Origin: JAOZMY01 sp964577975
GTDB lineage: Bacteria; Desulfobacterota; S145-22
Length of the DNA: 5,594 bases
Direction of reading: 5' to 3'
NCBI GenBank assembly: GCA_964577975.1
Contig: CAZOBB010000092.1
Location: 1-5,594, forward strand
Shown: positions 1 to 5,594 of the stretch, one piece after another
Layout: every line of letters starts with the position of its first letter
Position numbering within the stretch: position 1 is the stretch's first letter
Translations under genes and position numbers: made by a program
Notes under the pieces: generated by a model
The model's input: the letters and a program-made list of their open reading frames with translations, nothing else
What the model was told of the DNA's origin: nothing
Databases searched by the model: none

Positions 1-657
1 CAGCACGACCTCAAGATCGTCAAGATCGCCGATATTATCCGTTACCGCATGCGTACCGAGTCCTTCGTGCACCCGATCGCGGAGAGCATCCTCCCCACCA
101 TCTACGGAGGGCCTTTTCGTATCATCATGTACGAGAACGACGTGGACGACTTTCAGCATATCGCCCTGGTGAAGGGGGAGATCTCGGGAGACGAGCCGGT
201 GCTGGTGCGGGTGCATTCCGAGTGTTTCACGGGGGATGTGCTGGGATCCCTCCGTTGCGACTGCGGAGATCAGCTCCACGAGGCGATGCGGATGGTGGAT
301 CAGGCGGGCAAGGGCGTGATCCTCTACATGCGTCAGGAGGGACGGGGGATTGGGTTGGCCAACAAGCTGAAGGCCTACTGCCTCCAGGACCATGGCAGGG
401 ATACCGTGGAGGCCAATGAAGAGTTGGGGTTCAAAGACGACTTGCGGGACTACGGTATCGGGGCCCAGATCCTTGTCGATCTGGGGGTGAAGAAGATCCG
501 CCTCATTACGAACAACCCGAGGAAGATCAAGGGGTTGGAGGGATACGGCATTGAGGTGGTGGAACGGGTGCCCATCGAGATCCCTCCGAAGAAAGAGAAC
601 GTCAAGTACCTGAAAACAAAACGGGACAAGATGGGGCATATCCTTACCAATCTGTAG
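1..657 (+). CDS. ribBA: RibBA C-terminal part: GTP cyclohydrolase II domain (5' truncated by window)
   Basis: GTP cyclohydrolase II opens GTP to 2,5-diamino-6-ribosylamino-4(3H)-pyrimidinone 5'-phosphate, formate and pyrophosphate, the first committed cytosolic step of riboflavin synthesis. The frame is open from base 1. Its first codons (HDLKIVKIADIIRYRMR) match the end of the RibB (dihydroxybutanone phosphate synthase) domain, so this is the tail of a fused RibBA and the ATG at 49 is internal. Counting from window codon 1, the zinc cysteines are C75, C86 and C88 in HSECFTGDVLGSLRCDCG. The RQEGRGIGL loop follows, then the catalytic Asp/Arg pair D147 and R149 in DDLRDY, and TNNPRK further on. 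The domain ends normally at KMGHIL. ribH starts 14 bases downstream behind a strong Shine-Dalgarno, so the two are surely cotranscribed. Whether the RibB half is intact cannot be seen here. Confidence 0.96.
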   Translation, partial: QHDLKIVKIADIIRYRMRTESFVHPIAESILPTIYGGPFRIIMYENDVDDFQHIALVKGEISGDEPVLVRVHSECFTGDVLGSLRCDCGDQLHEAMRMVDQAGKGVILYMRQEGRGIGLANKLKAYCLQDHGRDTVEANEELGFKDDLRDYGIGAQILVDLGVKKIRLITNNPRKIKGLEGYGIEVVERVPIEIPPKKENVKYLKTKRDKMGHILTNL

Positions 658-671
658 AAAAGGAGAGAACC

Positions 672-1145
672 ATGCCGAAAACGTTGGAAGGCACCCTTCA
701 GGCGAAGGGATATACATTCGGAATCGTCGTGAGCCGTTTCAACGCCTTCATCACGGACAAGCTCCTGGAGGGCGCGCTGGACTGCCTGGAGAGAAACGGG
801 GCGGATATGGACGCGGTGACCATCGCCAAGGTCCCCGGGGCCTTTGAAATCCCTCTCGCGTGTTTGAAAATGGCTCAATCCGGCCAGCACGACGCGGTCA
901 TCGCCCTCGGGGCCGTCATCCGCGGGGCCACGCCGCATTTCAACTACATCAGCTCCGAGGTGGCGAAGGGGATCGCCCAGGCCTCGCTACAGACGGGGGT
1001 TCCCATCACGTTTGGCATCATCACATCGGATACCATCGAACAGGCCATCGAGCGGGCCGGCACGAAAGCCGGGAACAAGGGGTGGGATGCGGCCCATTCG
1101 GCCATCGAGATGGTCAATCTCTTTGCGACGATGGGGAGCGGTTAA
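672..1145 (+). CDS. ribH: 6,7-dimethyl-8-ribityllumazine synthase
   Basis: RibH condenses 5-amino-6-ribitylaminouracil with 3,4-dihydroxy-2-butanone 4-phosphate to give 6,7-dimethyl-8-ribityllumazine, the penultimate riboflavin step. RibBA, encoded just upstream, supplies both precursor branches. The 157-residue length is typical. Visible family motifs are VVSRFNAFIT near residues 19-28 (F23 is the expected ring-stacking residue), VPGAFEIPL at 54-62, GAVIRGATPHF at 80-90 with the likely catalytic H89, and ERAGTKAGNKG at 127-137 with phosphate-binding R128. The start at 672 has GGAG six bases upstream, and the protein N-terminus has the family's usual length. By family knowledge the enzyme assembles as pentamers or 60-mer shells; the sequence alone does not tell which. 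Confidence 0.97.
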   Translation: MPKTLEGTLQAKGYTFGIVVSRFNAFITDKLLEGALDCLERNGADMDAVTIAKVPGAFEIPLACLKMAQSGQHDAVIALGAVIRGATPHFNYISSEVAKGIAQASLQTGVPITFGIITSDTIEQAIERAGTKAGNKGWDAAHSAIEMVNLFATMGSG

Positions 1146-1191
1146 GGGGTTGATCGTTTTGGGTTTTCGATCTCAGCGTTCAATCCTACTA

Positions 1192-1224
1192 AGAAACGCT
1201 ATGCCGCGGTTTCTCCCATTTTTT
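1192..1224 (+). terminator. possible weak intrinsic terminator or leader hairpin between ribH and nusB
   Basis: AGAAAC (1192-1197) pairs with GTTTCT (1209-1214). Two more G-C pairs are possible across a bulged G, and a six-T run lies at 1219-1224 after CCCA. The stem is short and the T run is not directly adjacent, so termination would be weak at best. A competing pairing exists: ACGCTAT (1196-1202) with ATAGCGT (1252-1258), just before the nusB start. The rest of this 118-base gap shows no gene and no convincing promoter. It could equally be an mRNA leader structure or chance. Confidence 0.25.
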
Positions 1225-1263
1225 GGTGAAAACCTTCCGCTTTCAACCCGAATAGCGTAACCC

Positions 1264-1692
1264 ATGACAAGCCGTAGAAAATCGAGGGAAATGGCGCTAC
1301 AAATCCTTTATCAAATGGATTTTGTGGAACTTTCTCCCCAGAAGGCGATCGATCTGTTTTGCGCCCATTTTGCCACCGAGGATTTGGATTGCGCTTTTAT
1401 ATCCCGGCTCGTGGAGGGAGTGTTGGCGCATCGGGCGGAGATCGACCGTGTGGTTTCTGAGCTCTCGAAACGTTGGCGGATCAACCGTATGTGTACCACG
1501 GATCGGAACATCATTCGTTTGGCCGCTTTTGAGATTCTTTATTGTCCGGATATTCCCCCAAAGGTTTCCATTAGTGAGGCAGTAGAGATCGGGAAACGAT
1601 TCGGCACGGAGGAGTCGGGGGCCTTTATCAATGGGATTCTTCACGCCCTTTTGACGCGGCCAGAAGGGGTGGCCGTCGACGCAGGTGAGTAG
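1264..1692 (+). CDS. nusB: Transcription antitermination factor NusB
   Basis: NusB pairs with NusE (ribosomal protein S10) and binds boxA RNA in the cytosol. It acts in antitermination complexes, chiefly on rRNA operons. The 142-residue product has the usual length and is all helical in the family. The N-terminus SRRKSREMALQILYQMD is the typical Arg-rich RNA-binding start. The C-terminal half has the signature DRNIIRLAAFEIL, then PPKVSISEAVEIGKRFG and SGAFINGIL. An in-frame TAA at 1258-1260 lies just before the ATG, and the N-terminus matches relatives, so the start is secure. However, no Shine-Dalgarno is visible upstream (GCGTAACCC), which is odd beside its neighbours. ribH-nusB adjacency is common in bacteria. 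The 118-base gap leaves open whether nusB is read from the riboflavin transcript. Confidence 0.96.
   Translation: MTSRRKSREMALQILYQMDFVELSPQKAIDLFCAHFATEDLDCAFISRLVEGVLAHRAEIDRVVSELSKRWRINRMCTTDRNIIRLAAFEILYCPDIPPKVSISEAVEIGKRFGTEESGAFINGILHALLTRPEGVAVDAGE
1683..1688 (+). promoter_or_regulatory. Ribosome binding site deciding the M17 N-domain gene start
   Basis: AGGTGA lies inside the last codons of nusB, eight bases before the ATG at 1697, and matches the 3' part of the AGGAGGTGA consensus. It favours the ATG over an in-frame GTG at 1685, which would overlap this site. Its location within nusB suggests translational coupling. Confidence 0.6.
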
Positions 1693-1696
1693 TTTC

Positions 1697-2251
1697 ATGA
1701 AGATTGTATTGACGGAAAATCCCATCGAAAGAATCTTTTCGCAGTGTGCGGTTTGTTTCCTTCCAGAGGATGTTCGCCCCTTGAGAGGGACGATTGGGAT
1801 GGTGGACTGGGCGTTGAATGGGCTTATCACACATTTGATTTGGGAGGGAAGGTTGAAAGGATCGTTTCTTGAATCGACCCTTATCCGCCCAGGGCGTTAT
1901 TTGTCTTGTGAGAAGCTTTTGCTCGTGGGGATGGGGAGGTACCATGAGTGCGGGGAAGGGAGGATTCGGCAGTTGGGAGAAACGCTCATGCGAACGCTTT
2001 CGGGGCTGAAGGTGATGGATATTTCTCTTTCTTTTCCTATCCCCGACGCGACCCAGTCTCCCGTTGTTTTTGCTGAGAATTTGACGAAGGGGCTTTTGTT
2101 GGAAGGTGAAAAGGAAGAGATCCGACATTGTACGGAACAGATGAACGTCGCCATTTCCTGTGTTTTCGAACAAATTGATGAGGCACTCCTTGGAATTCAG
2201 AAAGCGAAGGTGGAACTCAAGAAACATTTCAATGTGATAGTTCTCGAATAA
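1697..2251 (+). CDS. Stand-alone M17 (leucyl aminopeptidase) N-terminal domain-like protein
   Basis: The 184-residue product resembles the N-terminal, macro-domain-like part of M17 leucyl aminopeptidases. The block VDWALNGLITHLIWEGRLKG (36-55) followed by KLLLVGMG (73-80) recalls the family's D-x-x-L-N-G-x-L and LLLVGLG segments. The second half (about 90-184) contains a helix-rich stretch and ends in a strand-like VIVLE. The C-terminal zinc peptidase domain of true M17 enzymes, with its NTDAEGR-type motif, is absent: the frame stops and another gene begins 11 bases later. Peptidase activity is therefore not expected; a ligand-binding or structural role is a guess. There is no signal peptide or membrane segment, so it is probably cytosolic. 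The gene sits 4 bases after nusB, and its ribosome site lies inside nusB. The family call rests on remembered motifs, so confidence in the gene is much higher than in the domain name. Confidence 0.72.
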   Translation: MKIVLTENPIERIFSQCAVCFLPEDVRPLRGTIGMVDWALNGLITHLIWEGRLKGSFLESTLIRPGRYLSCEKLLLVGMGRYHECGEGRIRQLGETLMRTLSGLKVMDISLSFPIPDATQSPVVFAENLTKGLLLEGEKEEIRHCTEQMNVAISCVFEQIDEALLGIQKAKVELKKHFNVIVLE

Positions 2252-2262
2252 GGAAGTGAGGA

Positions 2263-2874
2263 ATGGAAGGGTTGAAGGGAATCAAAGGGTTTGTCTTGTT
2301 TGTGTGTATCGCGGCGTTTCTCGCTGCTGGCGGAGGAGCAACCCAAGCCGCGAAAAAGACGACGAGAGCGAAGAAAAAGACCGTTCAGAAAAAGTCGAGT
2401 AAGAAAAAAACGGGACGTTATTACGTCAAACCGTTGGAAGAAAATCTCCGGCGAACTCCTTCGGGGGAAAAAATAGGTACCGTGGCGCAAGGAACCTCAG
2501 TTAAAGTCGAAAAGATTCAAGGGAACTGGGCTTACGTGACGGTGAAAGGATGGATATGGCGGCCTTCCCTTTCGAAATCGAAACCCAAGCAGACGGAGGA
2601 ATTGCTTGTGGGGGATGTGAAAGGGGTCTTCAAGAAGAAACAATTTATCATCAAAGGAAGGATAAATAATAGGACTAAGGCAGATTTTTCGAAAATCGTT
2701 TTACAAGGAGAGCTTTTTAAGGGGAAAAAGCGGGTAGCCCATAAGACACTTACCCTCTTTTCTTCGAAAAAGCCGTTGCGGGCGGGAAAGGGTTATGGTT
2801 TTTCCATCGTGTTCAAGAGAACGAGAGGTTTCGATAGCTACAGCGTCCGAATCCTTTCCGCTGACCGTAAATAG
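2263..2874 (+). CDS. Exported Lys-rich protein with bacterial SH3-like domain and C-terminal FxLYD-like domain
   Basis: The function of this 203-residue protein is unknown. Residues 1-29 look like a Sec signal peptide: Lys at 5 and 8, hydrophobic core 10-22, and probable cleavage after TQA (29). C15 does not sit in a good lipobox. A strongly basic low-complexity linker follows (about 31-52, KKTTRAKKKTVQKK and on). Residues about 53-104 fit a bacterial SH3 domain: ENLRRTPSGEKIGTVAQG, then VKVEKIQGNWAYVTVKGWI. Such domains often bind peptidoglycan or protein partners. Residues about 113-200 look all-beta, with VKGVFKKKQFIIKGRINNRTK recalling the FxLYD/DUF3426 type found in extracytoplasmic proteins. 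The start has AAGGAAG about six bases upstream and lies 11 bases after the preceding stop, so it is probably in the same transcript. The protein is very Lys-rich throughout and the gene is AT-rich. An envelope or periplasmic location is inferred. Confidence 0.75.
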   Translation: MEGLKGIKGFVLFVCIAAFLAAGGGATQAAKKTTRAKKKTVQKKSSKKKTGRYYVKPLEENLRRTPSGEKIGTVAQGTSVKVEKIQGNWAYVTVKGWIWRPSLSKSKPKQTEELLVGDVKGVFKKKQFIIKGRINNRTKADFSKIVLQGELFKGKKRVAHKTLTLFSSKKPLRAGKGYGFSIVFKRTRGFDSYSVRILSADRK

Positions 2875-2938
2875 TAGTGGTGAATCCCTTTTCTGGTAAT
2901 GGGCGGAGAGGCCGGCCAGAAGGTGCCCTGTCCCAGAG

Positions 2939-2967
2939 TTGTAATTTATCCGTTTTTTTGCTATAAA
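2939..2967 (+). promoter_or_regulatory. Predicted sigma70-type promoter for carD
   Basis: TTGTAA (2939-2944) and TATAAA (2962-2967) are separated by exactly 17 bases, and the spacer contains a seven-T run (2953-2959). This lies 43 bases before the carD ATG in a 136-base intergenic region, giving a leader of roughly 35 bases. A second TATAAA at 2969 has no matching -35 at normal spacing. No convincing terminator separates it from the upstream gene: TCTGG/CCAGA (2892-2920) pairs over a long loop and has no T run after it. Read-through is therefore possible. Confidence 0.65.
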
Positions 2968-3010
2968 ATATAAAGGACAGCTATGAAGGTAAGTAGCTGG
3001 AGGAGTTACG

Positions 3011-3493
3011 ATGTTTCAGGTTGGGGAAAAGATAGTGTATCCGGGGCATGGAATCGGGGAGATTGTCTCTATTGAGTCGCGTACCATTTCTGGGAGTTCA
3101 CAGAATTTTTATATTTTGAAAATCATCGACACGGATATGAAAGTGATGGTTCCCGTTGACAATTCCCATTCCGTTGGCCTAAGGAAGATCACACCACGGG
3201 CGGAAATTCAGAAAATCTTTGATATATTGAGAGATAGAACTCATATGATAGAAGATACCCAAACGTGGAATCGGAGGCACCGGGAGTACACTGAAAAGAT
3301 CAATAGCGGGTCAATTTTCGAAATTGCAGAAGTGTTAAGGGATTTATACGTTTTGAAGTTGGATAAAGACCTTTCTTTTGGCGAAAAAAAGATGCTCGAC
3401 ACGGCGCGAAACCTTTTAGTCAAAGAAATTGCCCTGGCAACCGAAGAAACGGAAACGAAAATCCTGGAAGAGATTAAAGACATCTTCTGCTAA
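3011..3493 (+). CDS. carD: CarD/CdnL-family RNA polymerase-binding transcription regulator
   Basis: CarD-family proteins contact the RNA polymerase beta subunit and promoter DNA at the upstream edge of the bubble, stabilising open complexes, especially at rRNA and growth-related promoters. The 160 residues cover a complete CdnL-size protein. The N-terminal Tudor-like RNA polymerase interaction domain runs over about 1-60 (FQVGEKIVYPGHGIGEIV, then VPVDNSHSVGLRKI). A helical DNA-binding domain follows, containing TWNRRHREYTEKINSGS (85-101) with the conserved Trp W86, and EIAEVLRDLYVLKLDKDLSFGEKKMLD (104-130). That segment is very close to Myxococcus CdnL as I recall it. There is no high-mobility-group tail, so it is not the larger Myxococcus CarD. 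GGAGGAG (2999-3005) precedes the ATG at good spacing, and a promoter lies upstream. It heads the unit containing the PIN-TRAM gene, ispD and ispF, an order also seen in Firmicutes and deltaproteobacteria. Confidence 0.95.
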   Translation: MFQVGEKIVYPGHGIGEIVSIESRTISGSSQNFYILKIIDTDMKVMVPVDNSHSVGLRKITPRAEIQKIFDILRDRTHMIEDTQTWNRRHREYTEKINSGSIFEIAEVLRDLYVLKLDKDLSFGEKKMLDTARNLLVKEIALATEETETKILEEIKDIFC

Positions 3494-3561
3494 GACGGCT
3501 TTTCCTCTTTTTTATTCCACCATTATTACATCGATAACTCCCCAGAGAAAGGAGAAGATCT

Positions 3562-4620
3562 ATGGGAATTATTATCTTGAATTCTTTTCTGATTATCATT
3601 TGCGCGTTGAGCGGTTTTTATATCGGATATGATATCTTTCGTTCCATGCCCTACGCCATCGTGGGCGCCCTGATTTGCCTGATTATTTCGCTGCTCGTCA
3701 TCTTTTTCGAGAAGTATATTCGAAAATCCCCGCCACGGGTGATTATCGGGGGGATCATCGGTCTGCTGTTGAGTTTGGTCATCGCCAACTTTTTCATCAA
3801 GGCCGTTTTTTTCAATTACATTACCTATAAGAATTCGTTTTTCATATACCTCCCTATTGTGACGATCATTTGTTATTTGGGACTTGTTTTGGGGATCAGC
3901 AAGGGGAGCGAGTTCAACGTGGTAGAAGTCCTTCGAATGCGGACGGGTGTCGTACCGATGAATCAGAATAAGATTATCGATACCAGTTCCATCATCGATG
4001 GACGGATCGCCGACATTTGCGAGACGGGATTTATCGAAGGGACGTTTATCATTCCCCAGTTCGTCCTTCAGGAGCTTCAGCGTATCGCCGACTCCACCGA
4101 CCCCATCAAGCGGACCCGCGGACGCCGGGGATTGGATATCCTCAAGCGGATGCAGAAGAAGACCATGGAGATCGAGGTCAAGATCGTGGATGACGACTTT
4201 CCCAAGATCAAGGAGGTGGATACCAAGCTGATCGCCCTCGCCCAGAAACTGGGGGGAAAGATCATCACCAACGACTTCAACCTCAACAAGGTGGCGGAAC
4301 TTCAGGGGGTCAAGGTCTTGAACATCAACGACCTGGCCAACGCCTTGAAGCCGGTGGTGCTGCCCGGTGAACAGATGACCATCCGGATTCTCAAGGAGGG
4401 CCGGGAGCCCCGTCAAGGGGTGGCCTATCTGGACGATGGCACCATGGTGGTGGTGGACGACGCCCGCCACTTGATCGGGAAGAAGGTGGACGTGGTGGTG
4501 ACCAGCGTGCTCCAGACCACGGCGGGCCGGATGATCTTCACGAAGCTGAAGGAGCATGTTGCCGAGAGCGGGGAATATTACTATCCGAATGGAAAATCAC
4601 CGTCGAACGATGTCGCATGA
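3562..4620 (+). CDS. Membrane-anchored PIN-TRAM domain protein (YacL-like putative RNase)
   Basis: The protein has 352 residues. Four hydrophobic segments lie at about 3-23, 30-50, 59-79 and 94-112. A cytosolic PIN nuclease domain (about 135-260) and a TRAM RNA-binding domain (about 265-332) follow. PIN acidic metal ligands are visible at D140 (IIDTSSIIDGR), E171 (FVLQELQ), D220 (EVDTKLI) and D238 (TNDFNLNK), so the fold looks catalytically intact. The TRAM part shows LPGEQMTIRILKEG and later GVAYLDDGTMVVVDDA. Relatives such as Bacillus YacL are presumed membrane-bound ribonucleases; substrates are not established from this sequence. AAAGGAG (3548-3554) lies seven bases before the start, 68 bases after carD. 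Oddly, base composition changes sharply within the gene: the membrane part is AT-rich, and from about 4000 onward it is GC-rich. Its 3' end overlaps ispD. Confidence 0.93.
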   Translation: MGIIILNSFLIIICALSGFYIGYDIFRSMPYAIVGALICLIISLLVIFFEKYIRKSPPRVIIGGIIGLLLSLVIANFFIKAVFFNYITYKNSFFIYLPIVTIICYLGLVLGISKGSEFNVVEVLRMRTGVVPMNQNKIIDTSSIIDGRIADICETGFIEGTFIIPQFVLQELQRIADSTDPIKRTRGRRGLDILKRMQKKTMEIEVKIVDDDFPKIKEVDTKLIALAQKLGGKIITNDFNLNKVAELQGVKVLNINDLANALKPVVLPGEQMTIRILKEGREPRQGVAYLDDGTMVVVDDARHLIGKKVDVVVTSVLQTTAGRMIFTKLKEHVAESGEYYYPNGKSPSNDVA

Positions 4621-5335
4621 AATGCCTTTCTTTTCTGTTGTGGTTGTCGCAGGTGGACTTGGTCGGCGTTTCGGCGGGGAGATTCCGAAGCAGTTTCTGG
4701 AGCTTTCCGGTGTCCCCGTTCTGATCCACACCTTGAGGAAGTTTGAAATCTCGCCCGTGGTGCGGAGGATCATCCTCGTGTTGCCGGCGGACAGGTGCCG
4801 CTGGTTCGAGGAAAACGTGTTGCCCGATCACTCTCTCTCCAAGCTGTCGGATATCGTGGCCGGCGGCGAGACGAGGCAGGATTCCGTGCGTCACGGTATG
4901 GCCTTTATGTCTGCCGATAAAGAGCCTTTTGTGGCCATCCACGACGGGGTGCGCCCCTTTTTCGATCCCCGCTGGCTGGAGGTGGGATTGGAAATGTTGC
5001 GAGCGTATCCGGCCGTGGCGGTGGGGATTCCCCCGGTGGACACGATCAAGCGGGTCTCGAGCCGGGCGTTTGTCGTGGCCACGCCGAAACGGGAGAGCCT
5101 TACCATGGTCCAGACGCCCCAGATGTTTCAAACCCGCCTGATCCAGGAGGCTCACGAACAGGCGAGGGAAAGGGGGTGGAAGGTCTCGGACGACACCGCC
5201 CTCATGGAAAGGATGGGACATCCCGTCAAGATCTTGCCGGGGAGCCGCTGGAACATCAAGATCACGGAACCGGCGGATCTCGAAATGGGGGAAATGCTGC
5301 TACATTTGAGCCAAGGGGGAGGGATTCATTCATGA
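4610..5335 (+). CDS. ispD: 2-C-methyl-D-erythritol 4-phosphate cytidylyltransferase
   Basis: IspD couples MEP to CTP, giving 4-diphosphocytidyl-2-C-methylerythritol and pyrophosphate, the third step of the cytosolic MEP isoprenoid route. With the start at 4610 it has 241 residues, a normal length. Motifs are the nucleotide-binding VVVAGGLGRRFGGEIPKQF (11-29, with R20 and K27), VAGGETRQDSV (83-93), HDGVRP (111-116, D112 and R115), PPVDTIKR (141-148), QTPQMF (168-173), SDDTALME (193-200) and NIKIT (215-219, K217). The start is uncertain. In-frame ATGs lie at 4556, 4589, 4610 and 4622; only 4610 or 4622 gives the family's short N-terminus. None has a well-spaced Shine-Dalgarno; AAGGAG at 4549 is too close to 4556. 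Overlap with the PIN-TRAM gene suggests translation by coupling. ispF overlaps its stop. Confidence 0.94.
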   Translation: MSHEMPFFSVVVVAGGLGRRFGGEIPKQFLELSGVPVLIHTLRKFEISPVVRRIILVLPADRCRWFEENVLPDHSLSKLSDIVAGGETRQDSVRHGMAFMSADKEPFVAIHDGVRPFFDPRWLEVGLEMLRAYPAVAVGIPPVDTIKRVSSRAFVVATPKRESLTMVQTPQMFQTRLIQEAHEQARERGWKVSDDTALMERMGHPVKILPGSRWNIKITEPADLEMGEMLLHLSQGGGIHS

Positions 5336-5594
5336 CGATCTCGGTCGGCATCGGTTACGACGTGCATCGGCTCGAGAAGGGGCGTCCCTTGGTCCTCGGG
5401 GGGGTTCCCATCCCCTTCGAACTGGGCCTCCTGGGACATTCCGACGGGGACGTGCTGGCCCACGCCGTCATCGACGCGATCATCGGCGCCCTGGGGAAGG
5501 GGGACATCGGCGGGTTTTTCCCCGATACCGATCCCGCCTACGAGGGAAAGTCCGGCGAGGCCCTGTGCGGGGAACTCCTGGCGAGGTTGGAAGA
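5332..5594 (+). CDS. ispF: 2-C-methyl-D-erythritol 2,4-cyclodiphosphate synthase (3' truncated by window)
   Basis: IspF cyclises CDP-methylerythritol 2-phosphate to the 2,4-cyclodiphosphate with release of CMP, two steps after IspD in the MEP pathway. It is a metal-dependent trimer in the family. Only 87 codons are present, roughly the first half. The visible parts are intact: GIGYDVHRL with metal ligands D10 and H12, LGGVPIPFELGLLGHSDGDVLAHA (22-45) with third ligand H44, and GDIGGFFPDTDP (57-68). The ATG at 5332 overlaps the ispD stop as ATGA, and GGAGG (5318-5322) lies nine bases upstream inside ispD, pointing to tight translational coupling. In some bacteria the two enzymes are fused; here they are separate genes. 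Confidence 0.97.
   Translation, partial: MTISVGIGYDVHRLEKGRPLVLGGVPIPFELGLLGHSDGDVLAHAVIDAIIGALGKGDIGGFFPDTDPAYEGKSGEALCGELLARLE

Noticed and set aside
450..938. Minus-strand open frame across the ribBA-ribH junction
   Set aside because: It spans two unmistakable plus-strand enzymes and shows no family motif.
1012..1260. Possible small plus-strand gene running from within ribH through the gap to nusB
   Set aside because: It overlaps most of the ribH 3' end in another frame, has Arg/Ser-rich shadow composition, and has no credible ribosome site.
1628..2227. Minus-strand open frame of 199 codons opposite the end of nusB and the M17 N-domain gene
   Set aside because: No motifs and low-quality composition; the plus strand has well-spaced genes with a ribosome site and family resemblance.
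2892..2928. Hairpin around the GGCCGGCC palindrome as a terminator after the SH3 protein gene
   Set aside because: Stems are only 4-5 pairs over long loops and no T run follows directly, so it does not meet the intrinsic terminator pattern.
2983..3075. Short leader peptide starting at ATG 2983 before carD
   Set aside because: The start has no good ribosome site and the frame runs on into carD out of frame; the strong GGAGGAG serves the carD ATG instead.
3467..3513. GAAGA/TCTTC hairpin at the end of carD with a later T-rich stretch as a terminator
   Set aside because: The stem is five A/T-heavy pairs and the T run is some 20 bases downstream of it.
3526..4557. Long open frame on the minus strand (343 codons) opposite the PIN-TRAM gene
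   Set aside because: The translation is His/Asp/Gln-rich with no recognisable motif. It lies wholly opposite a gene with clear PIN and TRAM motifs, so it is a codon-bias shadow.
1..5594. CRISPR array, insertion sequence, tRNA, FMN riboswitch or defence system
   Set aside because: No spaced direct repeats, transposase motifs, terminal repeats, cloverleaf or RFN-element signature was seen. Any riboswitch for the riboflavin genes would lie upstream of base 1.

Overview
This window is a compact, all-forward-strand chromosomal segment of housekeeping genes. It most likely comes from a deltaproteobacterium in the broad sense (Desulfobacterota/Myxococcota). The best evidence is the CarD protein, whose C-terminal half reads very like CdnL of Myxococcus as I remember it. 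The fused ribBA next to ribH and nusB, the CarD, membrane PIN-TRAM, IspD, IspF order, and a stand-alone M17 N-terminal domain protein also fit. The lineage is inferred from remembered family resemblance, not from a search. I see no mobile element, tRNA, rRNA or CRISPR array.

Layout. Bases 1-657 hold the 3' part of ribBA (end of the RibB domain plus the full GTP cyclohydrolase II domain), followed after 14 bases by ribH. A 118-base gap with weak inverted repeats separates ribH from nusB (1264-1692). A lone M17-aminopeptidase-type N-terminal domain protein (1697-2251) follows almost without a gap, then an exported Lys-rich SH3-like protein (2263-2874). A 136-base intergenic region carries a good sigma70-type promoter (TTGTAA, 17 bases, TATAAA). 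It is followed by carD (3011-3493), a membrane-anchored PIN-TRAM protein (3562-4620), ispD (overlapping the PIN-TRAM end) and the first 87 codons of ispF, which overlaps ispD by ATGA.

How the genes work together. RibBA makes both precursors of the riboflavin pathway, the pyrimidine and dihydroxybutanone phosphate, and RibH joins the two branches into the lumazine that becomes riboflavin. NusB is a transcription antitermination factor that often travels with ribH. IspD and IspF are steps 3 and 5 of the MEP isoprenoid pathway. CarD binds RNA polymerase and stabilises open complexes; in this window it heads the transcription unit that contains the PIN-TRAM and isoprenoid genes. The two proteins between nusB and carD have no clear function.

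Base composition is uneven. The riboflavin and isoprenoid ends are GC-rich (about 60% in sampled lines), while much of the middle is AT-richer (samples as low as 30-32%). The return to high GC falls inside the PIN-TRAM gene, near the junction between its membrane and soluble domains. No dramatic new system is evident. The best leads are the orphan M17 N-domain protein, the unexplained exported protein, and the composition boundary.
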